DNA of 64,000 nt from Myrica gale. Taxonomy: Eukaryota > Streptophyta > Magnoliopsida > Fagales > Myricaceae. The notes below the pieces were generated by a model. That model did no database searches, was not told where the DNA came from, and was given only the letters and a program-made list of their open reading frames with translations. The stretch is from positions 15,077,001 to 15,141,000 of the forward strand of contig OZ005609.1 in assembly GCA_963930655.1 (NCBI GenBank). Reading direction: 5' to 3'. Position numbers and translations under genes: made by a program. This document shows positions 12,001 through 25,176 of this stretch, in pieces (the stretch's first letter is position 1; every line of letters begins with the position of its first letter).

Positions 12001-15000
12001 TGCATTGTTATTTAGATTAAAATTTTCTCAAGCTCAGTGTACCTGTTATCCCTTTTCTGTACTATATGGCCCATATCTTTTCCAGAAATCTGAGTTGCTG
12101 TAGTATGTGACCCAAATAATGTTCTTTACAGGTTCCTGTCGTAGTTGATGATAATGGTTGCAATGGCAATGAAGATATAAATTTTCGCTTCACAGGGTTT
12201 GTTTTGGTTTATTCATGTTGTTATTTATGTGCTTGGGACTTTTGGTTTAAATTTCAGGATGAATTACTTTGAGATTGTTATTATTTGCTAGGTTCACGAT
12301 ATCTGGTAGGGTGGTGGGAGCTGTTGGTGGAGAGAGCTGTACCCTTAAAAATGGAGGTCCTTCAAATGTGAATATTGAGCTTTTGTCTCCGGATGGTGAT
12401 CTCATCTCTTCGGTCTTGACCTCATCAGTGGGGAGCTACTTGTTCACAAATATTCTTCCAGGTATCAAAGTTTGCATGACACTTTTTTGTTAACAAGATC
12501 AACATGTTTGTACTCTATGTACCAACTTTTTCAAACTGAGCATCAAAGATATTTATTGCGGATATAGCACATGCAGTGATCCACTTTCCTATTGGGATGA
12601 CACTTCTCATTACGTACTCCTTCTCATTGTAATTTTGAAGAGATCTCCATTTCTCATTGTATTTTGGTCTTTGGTGTAGGAAAATATCAATTCCGTGCGT
12701 CACATCCTGATCTGAAAATTGAAGTTAGAGGTTCCACGGAGGTCGAATGATTTTTTCTTTTCACTTTGATCTACTTTTGCCATTTATTGCTGTTTTCGTT
12801 CCCTCTAAATCCTCTTTCCCTCTCTCTCTTCCTCTTTCCCCACACTTACGCACTCATACTTTTGGTATGTGTTTGAAAAGCACTTAGATTTCTGATTGCC
12901 ACTCACTTGGGAATGCACTTGCAGGTGGAATTGGGGTTTGGAAATGGTGTAGTTGATGACATTTTCTTTGCTCCTGGGTATAATGTCCGTGGGTTTGTTG
13001 TTGCTCAGGTATATCCTTTTGTAGAAACCAGTCACACGTCAATGCAGTTTCTTTTTCTTCAGTTTGATATAAAAGTTCCACATTTAGTACGTTTATGAAA
13101 CCATCTACAAGTGGAATGTCTGAAGACCACATACCACATTTATATTTACAATCGGTTCTCGCAATATTCATTATCATGTGTTTCTATAAAATTTTCTCGT
13201 TAATATCAGATGTATAGTGGGTTCTGGTAAGTGATATAGTTTAGGTCTCCAAAGACTTATGAAGATGCTATGCATTTCTTTGTATACTGTATCAGGTTTA
13301 TTATGGAAGTATGGCATTGGACTTCTTATTTTCTCTTACACTCGAGTGCTGATTATGCTTCACGTTTGTGCCCTTCTATATCTAAACTGAAATTTTTTCT
13401 TTTCTTTTTGTAGGGAAATCCTATTTTGGGAGTCTACATTTATTTATACTCAGATGATGTCTTGGAGGTAGATTGTCCCCAAGGTTCTTCTGATGCCCCT
13501 GGAGAAAGAAAGGCTCTCTGTCATGCTGTATCTGATGCAGATGGAATGTTTGAGTTTAAATCTTTGCCTTGTGGTAATTCTCTGTTTGGCTGTCTTCTCT
13601 CATAGGGTTGCTGCATTTTCTTTCTTTCTGTAATCTCTTTTCGATCAACACTCTGCTTATTCAAACATGCACATTCTTTTAAATGCTTGAATTACCTGCA
13701 GGAAGTTATGAGCTCATACCTTTCTACAAGGGCGAGAACACGGTATTTGACGTTTCACCATCTGTTTTGTCAGTGGTTGTTGAGCATGAACATGTCACAG
13801 TTCCCCAAAAGTTTCAGGTAAGCCATATAGTATGTACAAAGTCACAGCCCAACATTTTCTCCAGTTATCACATTTCTTTTTTTGCCATCCTCCTGTTTTA
13901 ATTCTTGTTCCGTTAGATTTGTAAACAGATATATTTGCCCTTGCCTTTTCTATAAAATCTAAAATCCACTTCAAATGTTTTGATCCCACTCAAGTCCAAC
14001 AGACAAGCCCTCTGAACTGTTTGGTACTCTTAAGATGAATAAAATCTTCTACTATCATAGAGAAAATTGAATGTTTTCATGTCCATCTGAAGAAATCTCT
14101 TCATCAGTCTTTATTGTTTGCAGGGCAATAAGGAAATCTCCTTATCAGTCTTGATTCTTTCCTGGGCTATATCTCCATAGATATTAAAAAATGACGTTGT
14201 TTTGTAGAACCTGGCTTTGAAACTCCAGAATAGCAGACCGTACTGAACTGATATTATCAATTGCTTTAACCACTGGCCAACCCCTACTTTTAGCCTGCTC
14301 TACTGCTAATGACACAGTGCTCGACTTTGTTAAGTTTCCCTGTTCCGTGTCATGTGTCCGTCTGAAAGTCCCTCTTTATTGTCAAAGTTGTTGCTTATGC
14401 CTATGGATGAGATGTCATTTCTCTCTAACCTTTTGCACGTTTCCTCTTTGTATTCAAAATCTGCCACAAAGAAAAATAATGAACTTGAGATGGGTAAAGT
14501 TTCAGTTTCTCGTCTTGATGGATTTGTTTGTTTAACTATGGACATGTTGGCAATCAAAGATATTGTAAGGTCTTAACTGACTGGTTTGTTGGTTGTCTAC
14601 TGACTCAATGATTTGAGGAGTCAAGTGTATAGCTCTTCCAGTTGTTAAAAGTATCCATGTTAACTGACTACTAGGGTTTCAAAACTCCATTTGATAATGC
14701 TAAATTCATGTCACAAACTTACATGAAGAGAAGTCCACGTTTTGTGCAATTCTATGAAGCTGGATATATCTGTGTGCATGTGTAATTTTCTTATTCTGTT
14801 TTCCTGTATTTAGGCTTTTGCTACTTATTATTTTGCTTATACATGCTTGGTGTGATTATGTGAATATATTGACATCATCTGTTTCTATTGACTTGTATAG
14901 GTCACTGGATTTTCTGTTGGGGGCCGTGTAGTTGATGAAAATAATATTGGAGTGGATGGAGCTAAAATTATCGTTGATGGTCATGAAAGGGCTATCACCG

Positions 15001-18000
15001 ACAAGCAGGGATATTACAAGCTTGACCAGGTATAATTACTTCATACTATGTATTGGTATGTGCTTGTGTGTTATATAAAATCCAGCATTACTTGGTATAA
15101 GTATGTTATGTTAGTCTCTTTGGAGGTAGTCGTAGAACAAGTGTGAGATACATTGAGAACTTATTAATTTGTGGTGACGAAAAATAGATCCTAGTTTTGT
15201 AAATTTGACTACTTAATATGATTAGGAATTGATCATGATACTTCTTTTCTTAAGGAAATCATACTTATTCAATATATAAGATCTTTCCCTTCCTAATCGA
15301 AATCCATTTGTTCTAATATATGTTGACAATTCCTCACCAATGAATTAAGTTCATCAGTTTGCTCGTTCAGCTAGAAAACATGAAGCTTTGTCATATTTTA
15401 AATTTGATATACGGAAGAGGTCTGCTGAGTTTTTAATCAACTTGTTGTAATTTTTAGTGAAAAATTATGAGCTTGCTACATTTTCTTTCACTATAGGCCC
15501 ATTCTTATTCCGAATATTTGGATAAAAGGTCTGGTCATCCATTTATATGTCCTTGAAGTCGACTTTTAACTGTTACTGCAATACTCTGTCCCTCTGTCTT
15601 TCGTGCATTCTTGCCCCTGTAAATGTGGCCCGTCTACCTCTGACATCACTTACTGTGTTGTAATTTGATTCGAGTCTTTGATATTAGTCTAGGTGTGTTC
15701 AAGCTTTTTGAGAAAACCTTTTACTTCTGATTTCTCAATTTGGTTATTTAGAGTATAAGAAAACTTTTTGAGAAAACTTTGGTATTAGTGATTTTTCAAT
15801 GTGGCCTACAAGAGAAATGTTCAAATGCTTCATATTACATTTGATGTGTTAACTGCTTAAGTTTTTCCAAGTTGTTTTTTAGGTTACGTCCAATCGCTAT
15901 ATGATAGAGGCCATAAAGGAGCATTACAAGTTCAACTTGCTGAAGGATTACATGGTAAAGTATCTCGTGGATAATCTGGCACTCTTGAATCTTTATTAAG
16001 GTTTCCCTCCTTTTGTGGTACTTTGAAGTGAAGTTTTCAGTTGTCTTCGTCTACCTTTACCTCACTGAGGCGGTTTATCTAGACGATAATGGCGGAATTG
16101 TTGTCCTCTCTTTCCTAACTTTCCTTGCTCATTCAGGTATTGCCAAACATGGCTGCTGTTACAGACATTAAAGCAGTTTCCTATGATGTTTGTGGTGTAG
16201 TTCGGATGGATAGTTCTGGTTTCAAGGCAAAGGTAAACTCACAATTTCAATGTTCTAATTTTCGTTACTTGTTCCCTAACTGTAATTAAGTTCGTTGGCA
16301 CATTGTGTTCTAGGTAGCTTTGACACATGGACCAGAGAATGTCAAACCTCAAGTGAAATTGACAGATGGAAATGGAAATTTCTGCTTTGAGGTATGTTTA
16401 GTAGAAGCTCAATCTGCAAGTATATTTAGTTGCTTAGAATATTCCATAATTTCCTTCTGACATCGATATTGCTAAAGTTAAAAGAGTCTTTGACAGTGTT
16501 GTTTAATTGAGGGAATATGTAGTCTTGATAAGTTGTAGTTTTTCGTTGTTGCTTGTTGTCTGGAAGCTAGTGAGGCTTTTCTGTTAGATTTTACTAAGCT
16601 TCTTATGCTTTTCATCTTGTAATTTTGCTTTGTCTTGATAAGAGCTTTTAGATAGATGCAACTAGGTGTCAAAAAGTCTTTTGGTATATGTTGCTGTTTT
16701 AGAATTGATCTTCTGATCCCTGGTTGAACCATGACTGCATGATGTTTTAAGCCAATGGAACTGGGAGATTGCAGTGAGATCTGTCTCAAGTTATTTGATT
16801 TGTTGATGGTGGATTTCATATCACTTTGGCTATTTGTTTGGCATGGTCTTGAGGAGAATTAGGGGAAGACTTGTATATGGAATTTATTAATAAAGTCCAA
16901 TGGCAAAAGGAAAAAGTTTTTGAGTAGGCGCAAACTTCTCTAAAGCTTGTTGAGCATGATATGATGCTGCTGCAATTACCCTAACCATGTTGGGTTAAAA
17001 ATTTTAATTTCTTACAATTGGGATAATAAAGCTGTTAATGTCTTGTAAAATGATATTTTCTGCTTTTTCCTTGATTTAAGTTGTCCATATGTTTGTTAAA
17101 GTTGACATTTATTTTCTGTACAAGTTACATCTCTCTCCTATGTTTACAATATGTTCAGGTTCCACCAGGTGAATATCGCTTATCTGCAATGGCAGCTACG
17201 CCTGAGAGTGCTCCTGGACTCTTGTTTCTGCCATCATATGTGGATGTTGTGGTCAAAAGTCCACTGTTGAATGTTGAGTTCTCTCGGGTAACATAGTGCA
17301 AAACTAAAGAATCTAAGTGTCTTTTTGTTCTTTTATCCTATAGTATAACTTGAAAGTTTTTTTTTTTATTCATGTTTTCCAAAACCAGAATATGTTGTCA
17401 TTTTTTTTGCCCCTCTCCTCGACTCTTCTCCCTGGCTCTCATTTAAAGCAAAAGAGTGGTCTTGTTCGTTGCCATTATAAGAACTGACGTATCAATCTCC
17501 TATTGAAAATCCGCGGAATGCCTGTCTTGATTCATGACCTGTTTTCTTGTAGTATTGTGTATTCATAAAATGATTCCCCTAAACTTCCACCCTCGTTCCT
17601 CTTTTTTATTTTTTCATGAAAATTGATGCAAGTGTTTATCAGGCCTCCTTTGTTCTAGAGTAAGTGTGAAAAATTTCATGAAAGTAGTATTCCTGATGTA
17701 TCTTTCTTTTGGTCCATAATTAAGGCACTGGTCAATGTACTTGGTACTGTAGCCTGCAAGGATAAATGTGGCCCAAAGGTTTCTGTTACCCTAGTAAGAG
17801 TGGCTGGGAAAAACGACAAAGAGAGAAAGACAGTTAGTTTGACTGATAACAGTAATGAATTCCTCTTTTCAGATGTCATCCCTGGAAACTACAGGCTTGA
17901 GGTATAGTATGCTTGCTCTCTGCTTTCTACATCTTCCCACAACAGTTGATTAAGTTCAGCTTGTTTCTTGTAAATATAAAAGACCCAAAATTTATGTGTA

Positions 18001-21000
18001 ATTGATGTTTAGTAATTTGTTTTTAAGTTTCTGAATGCTGTTTTAATCAATTGTTACTCGTTTAGGTTAAACATAATTCTCCAGAAGCAGTGGCTAGGGA
18101 AGATAATTGGTGCTGGGAGCAGAGCTTCATTAATTTGGACGTTGGTGCTGAGGATGTAAACGGAATTTTATTTGTTCAAAAAGGTTACTGGGTTAATGTC
18201 ATCTCCACCCATGATGTAGATGCTTACATGACTCAAGCAGATGCTTCACCTATGAATTTGAAAATTAAGGTAGTGTCTCTTGGTCAAATTTCACCAATGG
18301 AAATCCATTAAGTATTGAGGATGATTTATGTACTTTCATGCAAAACTGCTTACTATTCCTTTATTCCTTTGTGCTAACTGCAGAAAGGTACCCAGCATAT
18401 ATGTGTGGAATCACCTGGGTTGCATGAACTTCATTTTGTTAACTCTTGTATTTTCTTTGGGAACTCATCAATGAAGATCAATACGTTGGACCCTTCGGTA
18501 TATTTTCTATGTTGTTACTTTTCATTTTCATGTTGAATTTTATATGGCCGTGGTTAGGTTGGAATATCTTTTCAAATCTTTTCCCCTCACTTGTCATTTC
18601 TTTTGTAGCCTATCTATCTAACAGGAGAGAAGTATCTACTTAAAGGACACATCAAGGTCGAGTCTAGCACAGTTGATGTTGCGTATGAAGTACCCGAGAG
18701 TATAGTTGTGGACATTCTGAACAGTGGGGGCAGTGTTGTTGATGGTACCACAGCTAAACTTAATTCCAATGACAAGGATCAAGCAAGTCCTGCCACATAT
18801 GAATATTTTCTATGGGCTAATCCCGGAGACAAGCTTACCTTTGTTGCCCGGGACTCGAGGTATGTGTACTTAGCTATTTTTTTTGATGTGTCATCAAGTG
18901 CCTTGATGGTTATTTAGTTGTGGGTAGACTTAAGCGGTCCACATTCTATTTTGTGTTTCTATTTTAGATGTTAAGACTGCGTTCGGATCCTTGTTTTGAG
19001 AAACAGTTTTCTATTTTTTGTTTTACGCGTATAGGTGCTGATAGGTGCTGTCTGCGCCTGAAAGCAAAAAACTTCGCGTGCTGTCAGCGACTAAAAGCAA
19101 ACAGTTTTTCGATTGATTAAATTCTAACACGTGTAGGACCTATTAAAGTGGTTAATGACGTAACTGTTGGACTAAAACTTTTATAGTTGCTGCTGCTTCG
19201 TTCAAGTGGATATTCAGTTAGAAAAAAAAATTTGGATATTCATCCTACTCCACAGGTGTCGAGCATTTAGAGGTTTCTGGATCAATAAGCACCATTACAG
19301 CATTGAAGTGGACAAGGGAGAGAAAAATCGTGCTTAGAAAAAAAAAAGCTTAGAAAAAAAGAGAGAAAAGTCGTATGAATTTAAAATTATATTTTTAATC
19401 TTAATTTGTTTTCTTTCCTTTTATTTTTCCTCCATAAAATTTTAAATATCATCTATGTTTTGCAATGTTTGTACTTTAGCAATCCGCTCCATGGATTTTT
19501 CTGGATTTGCAGTCGGAATTATTTTTAAAAGAAAAATATACGCTTGGCTCACAAACTATTCATTTTTAATATATTAAATTGTTTGTTTATTATTGGTACT
19601 GTCTCTCTCTCTCCTTAATTTCCTTTTTTCGTAACTTTTTTATGAGCTGTGTTTGGATGGAAATAAGTTAATGTAAATTATTTTGAGATGAGTGAAAAAG
19701 TTGTTATAATTTGTAAAAATTATTGAAGTTGGTAAAGAGTTTTAGAAAAAAAAATAAGAGAGAAATTCAAAGAAAATATTATAACCAATCTCAAATACAT
19801 TACACTCTTGGACTATTTTTGTCATCAAATTTGATAAAAAAATAAAATAACAATTATACCTTTAAACAGTATCAATAATAAACAACAATGTAATATATTA
19901 AAAATGAATTGTTTGTAGGACAAACGTATATTTTTATTTTTTTTTAAAAAAATTCCGACTACAAATCCACAGAGCTGATTGCTAAAGTGAGCTACACGAC
20001 AAACATTGCAAAACATGGATGATATTTGAAATTTTATGGAGAAAAAATGAAAGGAAGATAAATGACCACATCAATGCTGTAATGGTCCCATGTGGCCTGT
20101 ATTTGCTCCCTAACTTCCCCGTCATGCGTCAGTCACAACGATTTTTGCCTTCGTTTTTCATCATGTTCGCAAAGGGTAAATAAGAAAGGGTAAATGTGAA
20201 AATGGACCAACTTCGCTTGCAAGACTTTTGTGGATCCAGAATCCTCTAAATGCTCGACACCTGTAGAGTAAGATGAATATCCACTTTTTTTTTTCTAAAT
20301 GAATATCCACTTGAACGAAGCAGCAGCAACTATAAAAGTTTTAGTCCAACAGTTACGTCATCAACCACTTCAATAGGTCCTGCACGTGTTAGAATTTAAT
20401 CAATAAAAAAACTGTTTGCTTTTAGGCGCTGACAGGACGCGAGGTTTTTTGCTTTCAGACGCTGACAGCACCTATACGCGTAAAACAGAAAACTGTTTCT
20501 CAAAACAAGGATCCGAACGCACTCTAACTTTTTCAACACATTCTCATTGCCGTTGGAAGCAGCTTTTGCTTTTTGCACCCACACCCTGTAGATTTTATTC
20601 ATCCAATTTTTGGGTGTTTGATGTTCTATCATTCTGATTTTGAGTCTTGATTATCAGTAAGCTTGTTTAACACCTTACCGATATTGCATACCTGCTTTGT
20701 GGCTCTCACTTATCTGTGATGCGTTGCAGGAATAATGGGGTGAAGAAGATCTTGTTTTATCCTAGACAACGTCATGTAAGCTAGATTTTTATCATTTTAA
20801 TGGAGTTATTTATTTATTTATTTATTTTATAGTTTTTCCATCAAACTTGATTCCAAAACTACACTATGCTAGGTCTCGGTTACAAGTGATGGTTGTCAAG
20901 CTTCTGTTCCTCCATTTTCTGCTCGATTGGGGTTATACGTTCAAGGATCAGTTTCTCCCCCTCTTTCTGGTGTTGATATTAGGGTTCTTGCTGCTGGAGA

Positions 21001-23811
21001 TAGCTACATTGCTAACCTTAAGAGTGGTGAATTGGTACTTGAGACTACCACAGATATCGATGGATCCTTCACTGGGGGGCCTCTATACGATGACATAACT
21101 TACAGCGTCGAAGCTTCAAAGGTTAGGAACATTTTTTTGGGTGATAGATTTTTATGATGTCATGAATTGTGGTTTGCAATAGTGGTATGCTTTCAATGAC
21201 TACCTTAAATAGTAATGTGTCTTAATATCCACCATTTCGACTTCCATATATTTCAGGCATGAATTTGAGTAATGGATACATGTTAAGAAACAGATTCATT
21301 ATTCCTTTGTTAGAGCCTATTGGCTTACCGTATCGTTTGGAACTTGATATATCCTCTGTTTGTTCTCTGCACATATATTCCTGTAACTCCAATTCGTTGC
21401 TATCTTTTCTTATGTCTTTTACTTTCTGCAGCCTGGTTATCATCTAAAGCGGGTTGGACCTCATTCCTTCTCTTGTCAGAAGCTTGGCCAAATTGCGGTT
21501 CATATATACTCTCAAGATGGTTCTAAAGAACCCATTCCTTCTGTGCTGTTGTCATTGAGCGGTGATGAGGGTTACAGAAATAACTCAGTATCTGGTGCTG
21601 GTGGAATGTTCCTTTTTGATAACTTGTTTCCTGGAACTTTCTATCTGCGTCCTCTGCTAAAGGTACCTTACTTGAGTGAGTTCTAGTAATATTTCATGCA
21701 CATTGTCTACTTTTTATTCTTTTTTTGTTTTTTGTACTTTCCCCCTCTTCCCCTGTGACTCTTATGTCTGATCTTGCGTTTAGTGATGCTGTATTTATGT
21801 TAAATTGTCTTGAGTTCTGCTTAATTTTGTAGGACTTTTAAGATTTTTTGTTCAGAAATTGTTTTCATCCAACTCCTTTGAGTCAAAGTATTAAAGATTT
21901 AGTACCAGTTTTTTTTAATTAATAATACTAGGGTTTGATAGTACAGAGTTTCAGTTCTGGAGTATATAATGTTGGAAAGTATATTGAAGATGACCAATGT
22001 TATGGTTGTGATTTACTGAAGCTAAGTTTATTTAAACTACCTGACTCAGCTAATAACTCTACACTTTTTTCCTTGTAGGAGTATGCTTTCACACCTCCAG
22101 CCCAGACAATAGAACTTGGTTCTGGGGAGTCTAGTGAAGTCATTTTCCAGGCCACCCGTGTGGCTTACAGGTCTTTCATCAACTACTTTCCTTCCATCAG
22201 TTTAGTGATAGAGAAAGATTTACCTTGACTGCTCTACTTTCAGTTCATTTTTATTGAGCTTTGTACCAATTTGCTTTGACAGTTCCATAATCTCTGCTAT
22301 AAAAGATTTCTAATTCTCAAAATAATCAAAGGTTCATTGCTTAGTGTAGGTTCTTTTCATAAAAATGAGAGAGTTATCAATTCATACGTAATGCTTTTCA
22401 GTCAACTATTTTCCGACACTATGGAACCAATGATTTCAACCCAACTTTCCCCATCATCAAAAACGTAAATCAAAATGGAAAGAGTTATATTCATGGACAA
22501 AATGCCATTTAATTTAGATCTCTTCCTCGGGTGTACTTTTCTTTATTTTCTAAAGGTAATGAATAAAAAAAAATCACTACCTGTCCTTTTAGGAATATTG
22601 TTACTTGACTTCAAATTAACCAATGACTTCTTTCTTTTACTTGCAAATTAGACACAAGTTTCTGTAAGTCGCTAAGGTGGTTTAACCTTCTGCAGTGCTA
22701 CAGGGGTGATCACTTTGCTCACTGGCCAACCAAAAGAAGGCGTTTCAGTTGAAGCCCGATCTGACTCCAAAGGCTACTACGAGGAAACAGTGACTGATTC
22801 ATCTGGAAGTTATCGTCTGAGAGGACTCCATCCTGACACTACATATGTAGTCAAAGTAGTGAAAAGGAGTGGTCTGGGTAGCTCTGGAATTGAGCGTGCA
22901 TCTCCAGACTCTGTTACTGTTAAGGTTAGTTCTAGTGAATATCTCAAGAAGATAACAAATAAAAATTTCCATATGATACTATCCTTTGTGAGTTTGCTTC
23001 CAATAGATGCACTCTGAACTGGCACGTTGGTTGATTTTTGTAGGTTGGGTCTGAGGATATAAGGGAATTAGATTTTCTGGTCTTTGAACAGCCAGAGGTG
23101 ACCATTTTAAGTTGTCATGTCGAAGGAAAGGGAATAGAGGAACCAAGTTCACATCTAATGGTGGAAATAAAGTCAGCTTCTGACCTGTCTAAGATTGAGA
23201 CTGTCTTTCCCTTGCCACTTTCCAATTTTTTCCAGGTGAAGGACTTGCCTAGGGGTAAGCACCTTCTGCAGCTCCAATCTAAGCTCCCATCAAGCACCCA
23301 CAAATTCGAGTCTGAGATTATTGAGGTCGACTTCGAGAGGAATACGCAAGTGCGTGTTGGCCCACTCAGATACAGAGTTGAAGAGAATCACCACAAACAG
23401 GTTTGGTTCACTCTGTTGTCAATCGTGTAAATTTTTCTTGTAACTTATCCTGTATTTGCTATACTTTATCTTCCTTTTCTTTCTTCTGTTAATCTTTTTC
23501 TTTCTTCTTCGTCTATTCCTGCAGGATTTGACTCCTGCACCCGTCTTTCCTCTTATTGTTGGGGTTTCAGTGGTTGCACTGTTCATTACTATGCCAAGGT
23601 AATTGTACTTATCTTTTCCCCGTGAGAAAACGTCTACTTGGCTGTGGATTTGTATCGTCATGTTTACACTTTACTAAAAATGCTCTTATTTCATGCCTCA
23701 TGTAGATTAAAGGATTTGTACCAATCCACAATAGAAATACCAACCCCAGGTTTCACTGTAACTGCAAAGAAGGAAACACGAAGGCCAATTTTGAGAAAGA
23801 AGACTTACTGA
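6013..23811 (+). CDS. NOMO: NOMO-like ER membrane protein (nodal modulator orthologue), 27 exons
   Basis: Exons: 6013-6111, 6439-6504, 11758-11844, 11934-11990, 12132-12196, 12292-12461, 12680-12741, 12925-13008, 13414-13573, 13702-13817, 14901-15029, 15883-15954, 16137-16232, 16314-16391, 17159-17287, 17725-17901, 18066-18269, 18384-18497, 18609-18859, 20730-20775, 20873-21121, 21432-21662, 22079-22170, 22696-22924, 23044-23400, 23525-23598, 23706-23811. They total 3,600 bases with every phase consistent, giving 1,199 residues (Arabidopsis At3g62360: about 1,227). Seen: signal peptide [14 protein letters not shown], then [12 protein letters not shown]; repeated beta-sandwich (carboxypeptidase-regulatory/transthyretin-like) modules such as [14 protein letters not shown] and GYYKLDQV; one C-terminal helix [15 protein letters not shown] and a basic cytosolic tail ending RKKTY. 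Known for the family: NOMO partners nicalin and TMEM147 at the Sec61 translocon during multipass protein insertion. An in-frame ATG at 5974 would add 13 hydrophilic residues; 6013 is preferred because the signal peptide starts there. Intron 2 (5.25 kb) and intron 19 (1.87 kb) are swollen by transposons. Introns 10 (13818-14900), 11 (15030-15882) and 14 (16392-17158) show nothing notable. Confidence 0.96.
6544..6594 (+). mobile_element. Minimal LINE insertion with 19-bp target duplication (NOMO intron 2)
   Basis: The 19-base word GTAGCATATTGCTTTGTTA (6544-6562) recurs at 6576-6594 with one mismatch. Between the copies is only CTTATCAAAAAAA. The 3' end of the larger LINE next door (minus strand, at 6660) reads CTTATC followed by an A-run, so this looks like an extreme 5'-truncated LINE copy that kept six bases and its poly(A). 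Confidence 0.7.
6660..8483 (-). mobile_element. L1-type LINE, 3' half (RT C-terminus, zf-RVT, poly(A))
   Basis: Minus-strand reading gives [13 protein letters not shown] and HLLFADDT (reverse-transcriptase motifs, about 8480-8290) and LTYLGLPLG (about 8130). It then gives an RT thumb/connection region in the 362-codon frame 7990-6902, including a zinc-ribbon-like zf-RVT tract with [16 protein letters not shown] (about 7120-7050). It ends in ACTTATC plus an A-run at 6660-6671. There is an in-frame stop just after FADDT and others, so it is dead. It is the sense half of an insertion on the minus strand of NOMO intron 2; the 5' half is inverted beside it. Confidence 0.88.
8484..11620 (+). mobile_element. 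Same LINE, inverted 5' half (ORF1, endonuclease, RT N-terminus)
   Basis: On the plus strand, frames at about 8490-9892 form an ORF1-like region ([12 protein letters not shown]; later Gly/Val/Ser-rich). I see no clear CCHC knuckle in it. From 10197 the ORF2 endonuclease begins [15 protein letters not shown], with [16 protein letters not shown] at about 10595 and [16 protein letters not shown] at about 10755. The RT N-terminus follows, with [24 protein letters not shown] (about 11540-11610), and then LINE similarity stops. About 0.6 kb of RT core between this point and GLRQGD in the other half is missing. Frameshifts and stops are present. The order, 5' half inverted and joined head-first to the sense 3' half, is the signature of twin priming. 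Confidence 0.85.
18975..20524. mobile_element. Tourist-like (PIF/Harbinger) foldback element in NOMO intron 19
   Basis: Terminal inverted repeats start GACTGCGTTCGGATCC (18975) and, inverted, GAGTGCGTTCGGATCC (20524). They pair for about 300 bases (to about 19285 and from about 20215). A TAA duplication flanks both ends (18972-18974 and 20525-20527), as in PIF/Harbinger Tourist MITEs. No transposase frame is visible. At 1.55 kb it is much longer than a usual Tourist because it holds a second nested inverted repeat. It could also be called a foldback element. Confidence 0.8.
19435..20045. repeat. Inner inverted repeat nested in the foldback element
   Basis: A tract at about 19435-19605 (words such as CTCCATAAAATTT, ATGTTTTGCAATGTTTGT, TTTGTAGTCGG) recurs in reverse complement at about 19855-20045. 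The centre (about 19645-19815) begins GCTGTGTTTGGATGGAAAT and looks like a further small MITE. This gives three nested palindromic layers inside one intron. Confidence 0.6.
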
Positions 23812-25171
23812 ATGCCCCACCCCCTTTTGTTGCAGTAGGAGACAGAAAATTTTGCTATTGATTCTCAATTCTGTTTCTAGTTCGAAGACGAGCTGACCTG
23901 AGGAAGAGCATTAGTGTTTTCTAATACTAGATTAGGTATGCTCTTTTTATTTTTAATATAACAAACTTTGCAGTTTTATCTTGATTCAATCTAGAAGCAG
24001 ATGTAGGTATTGGGAATAACCGGTCCACTAACCATTGATATTGATCACGCTTTAAGATTCCTGAATGCTTTGTGTATCAAGCTTCCAACCTCCTTAATTC
24101 CCATTTCCTGCCCCCCTGGTTTTTTACTTTTTGTTAGCCATGCAATATGCCCTATATGACTCACCGGACACTCCAATTTGCCCTATATATGCTCTGGTTT
24201 TTTTGGGCAACTAGGGAAATTCAGGCACCCATTTCCTTGCATTTGATTTGGATGGACTTTTTCAGTATCCACACAAGTCATTTGGGGTAGGCATTAATAA
24301 ATATTAATGACATTGTCTGTTGCTATTCATGGTAAAAAATGTGCGAACGTGCACTTGAGAATCGGGCGGGAGGTGGTGATTCCCAATTAGTCGATTTCCA
24401 AAAACAGCTATATTTTATTGTGACGATGGCTCCATACCCTAAACAGGGTATTGGGAGATGAAAAACAGATGTGTTAGTTCATTTGTTTGTTGAATATGTT
24501 TGGTATAAGTGAGAAGCCTATTATTGGAACGAGCAGTAGAAGGTCATCCCGTATTCTGTTGCAGGCTTTCAGCCTGAAAATTCGGGATTTATTCCTTAGA
24601 AGAAAAAAAAAAGCGCTTTAATTTTTTTTCGTTTTTTTTTGGAAGGTCCTCTCTTAATTCATTCCTGGCTTTCAGCTAGGAAATGCAGGATAGGATGGGT
24701 GAAGAGCACATTACTCAAAGGTAAACAAAGAGATAAATACAGAACTACTTCATGAAACTGTACATAGAAGAAGAATTAACTCTCATAACTCTCTCTGCTC
24801 AGTTTTTTTTTTCTGCTTTTCCTAATAATATTGGAAATCACTACGGTTCCAAGAAGTAAGTAATTTAACCACTGCCTAAGGGGAGTTCTGATTGGGTACT
24901 GGTAATTGCCCTCCCTCCATCCCTGAGGCTGCCCTCGGAGGACAACCTCCGGCCCTCAGTTTGTAAAACCTCAGCTGTGGGGCATCGGACGCCCTTTGTC
25001 CCTACGTATGCAGCTGTTAAATTACTAACTTCTTTGCACCTTCGTTCAACAATTCACTTGCTTAACACGTACTTTCTAGGTTCCAAATACCCTTGGAGAG
25101 GTGAATCAGAGTAGGTAGGGAGCCCTCGTAAGCTAGTAGAAAGAGTTAAGCTACTGTGCTAAGCTGCTATT
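23812..25171. other. NOMO 3' UTR and intergenic DNA
   Basis: The NOMO stop (TGA 23809-23811) is followed by a probable 3' UTR with several AT-rich possible polyadenylation sites between about 23900 and 24320. Beyond it I see no gene or bounded repeat up to the target duplication of the next LTR element at 25172. Confidence 0.5.
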
Positions 25172-25176
25172 GGGGA

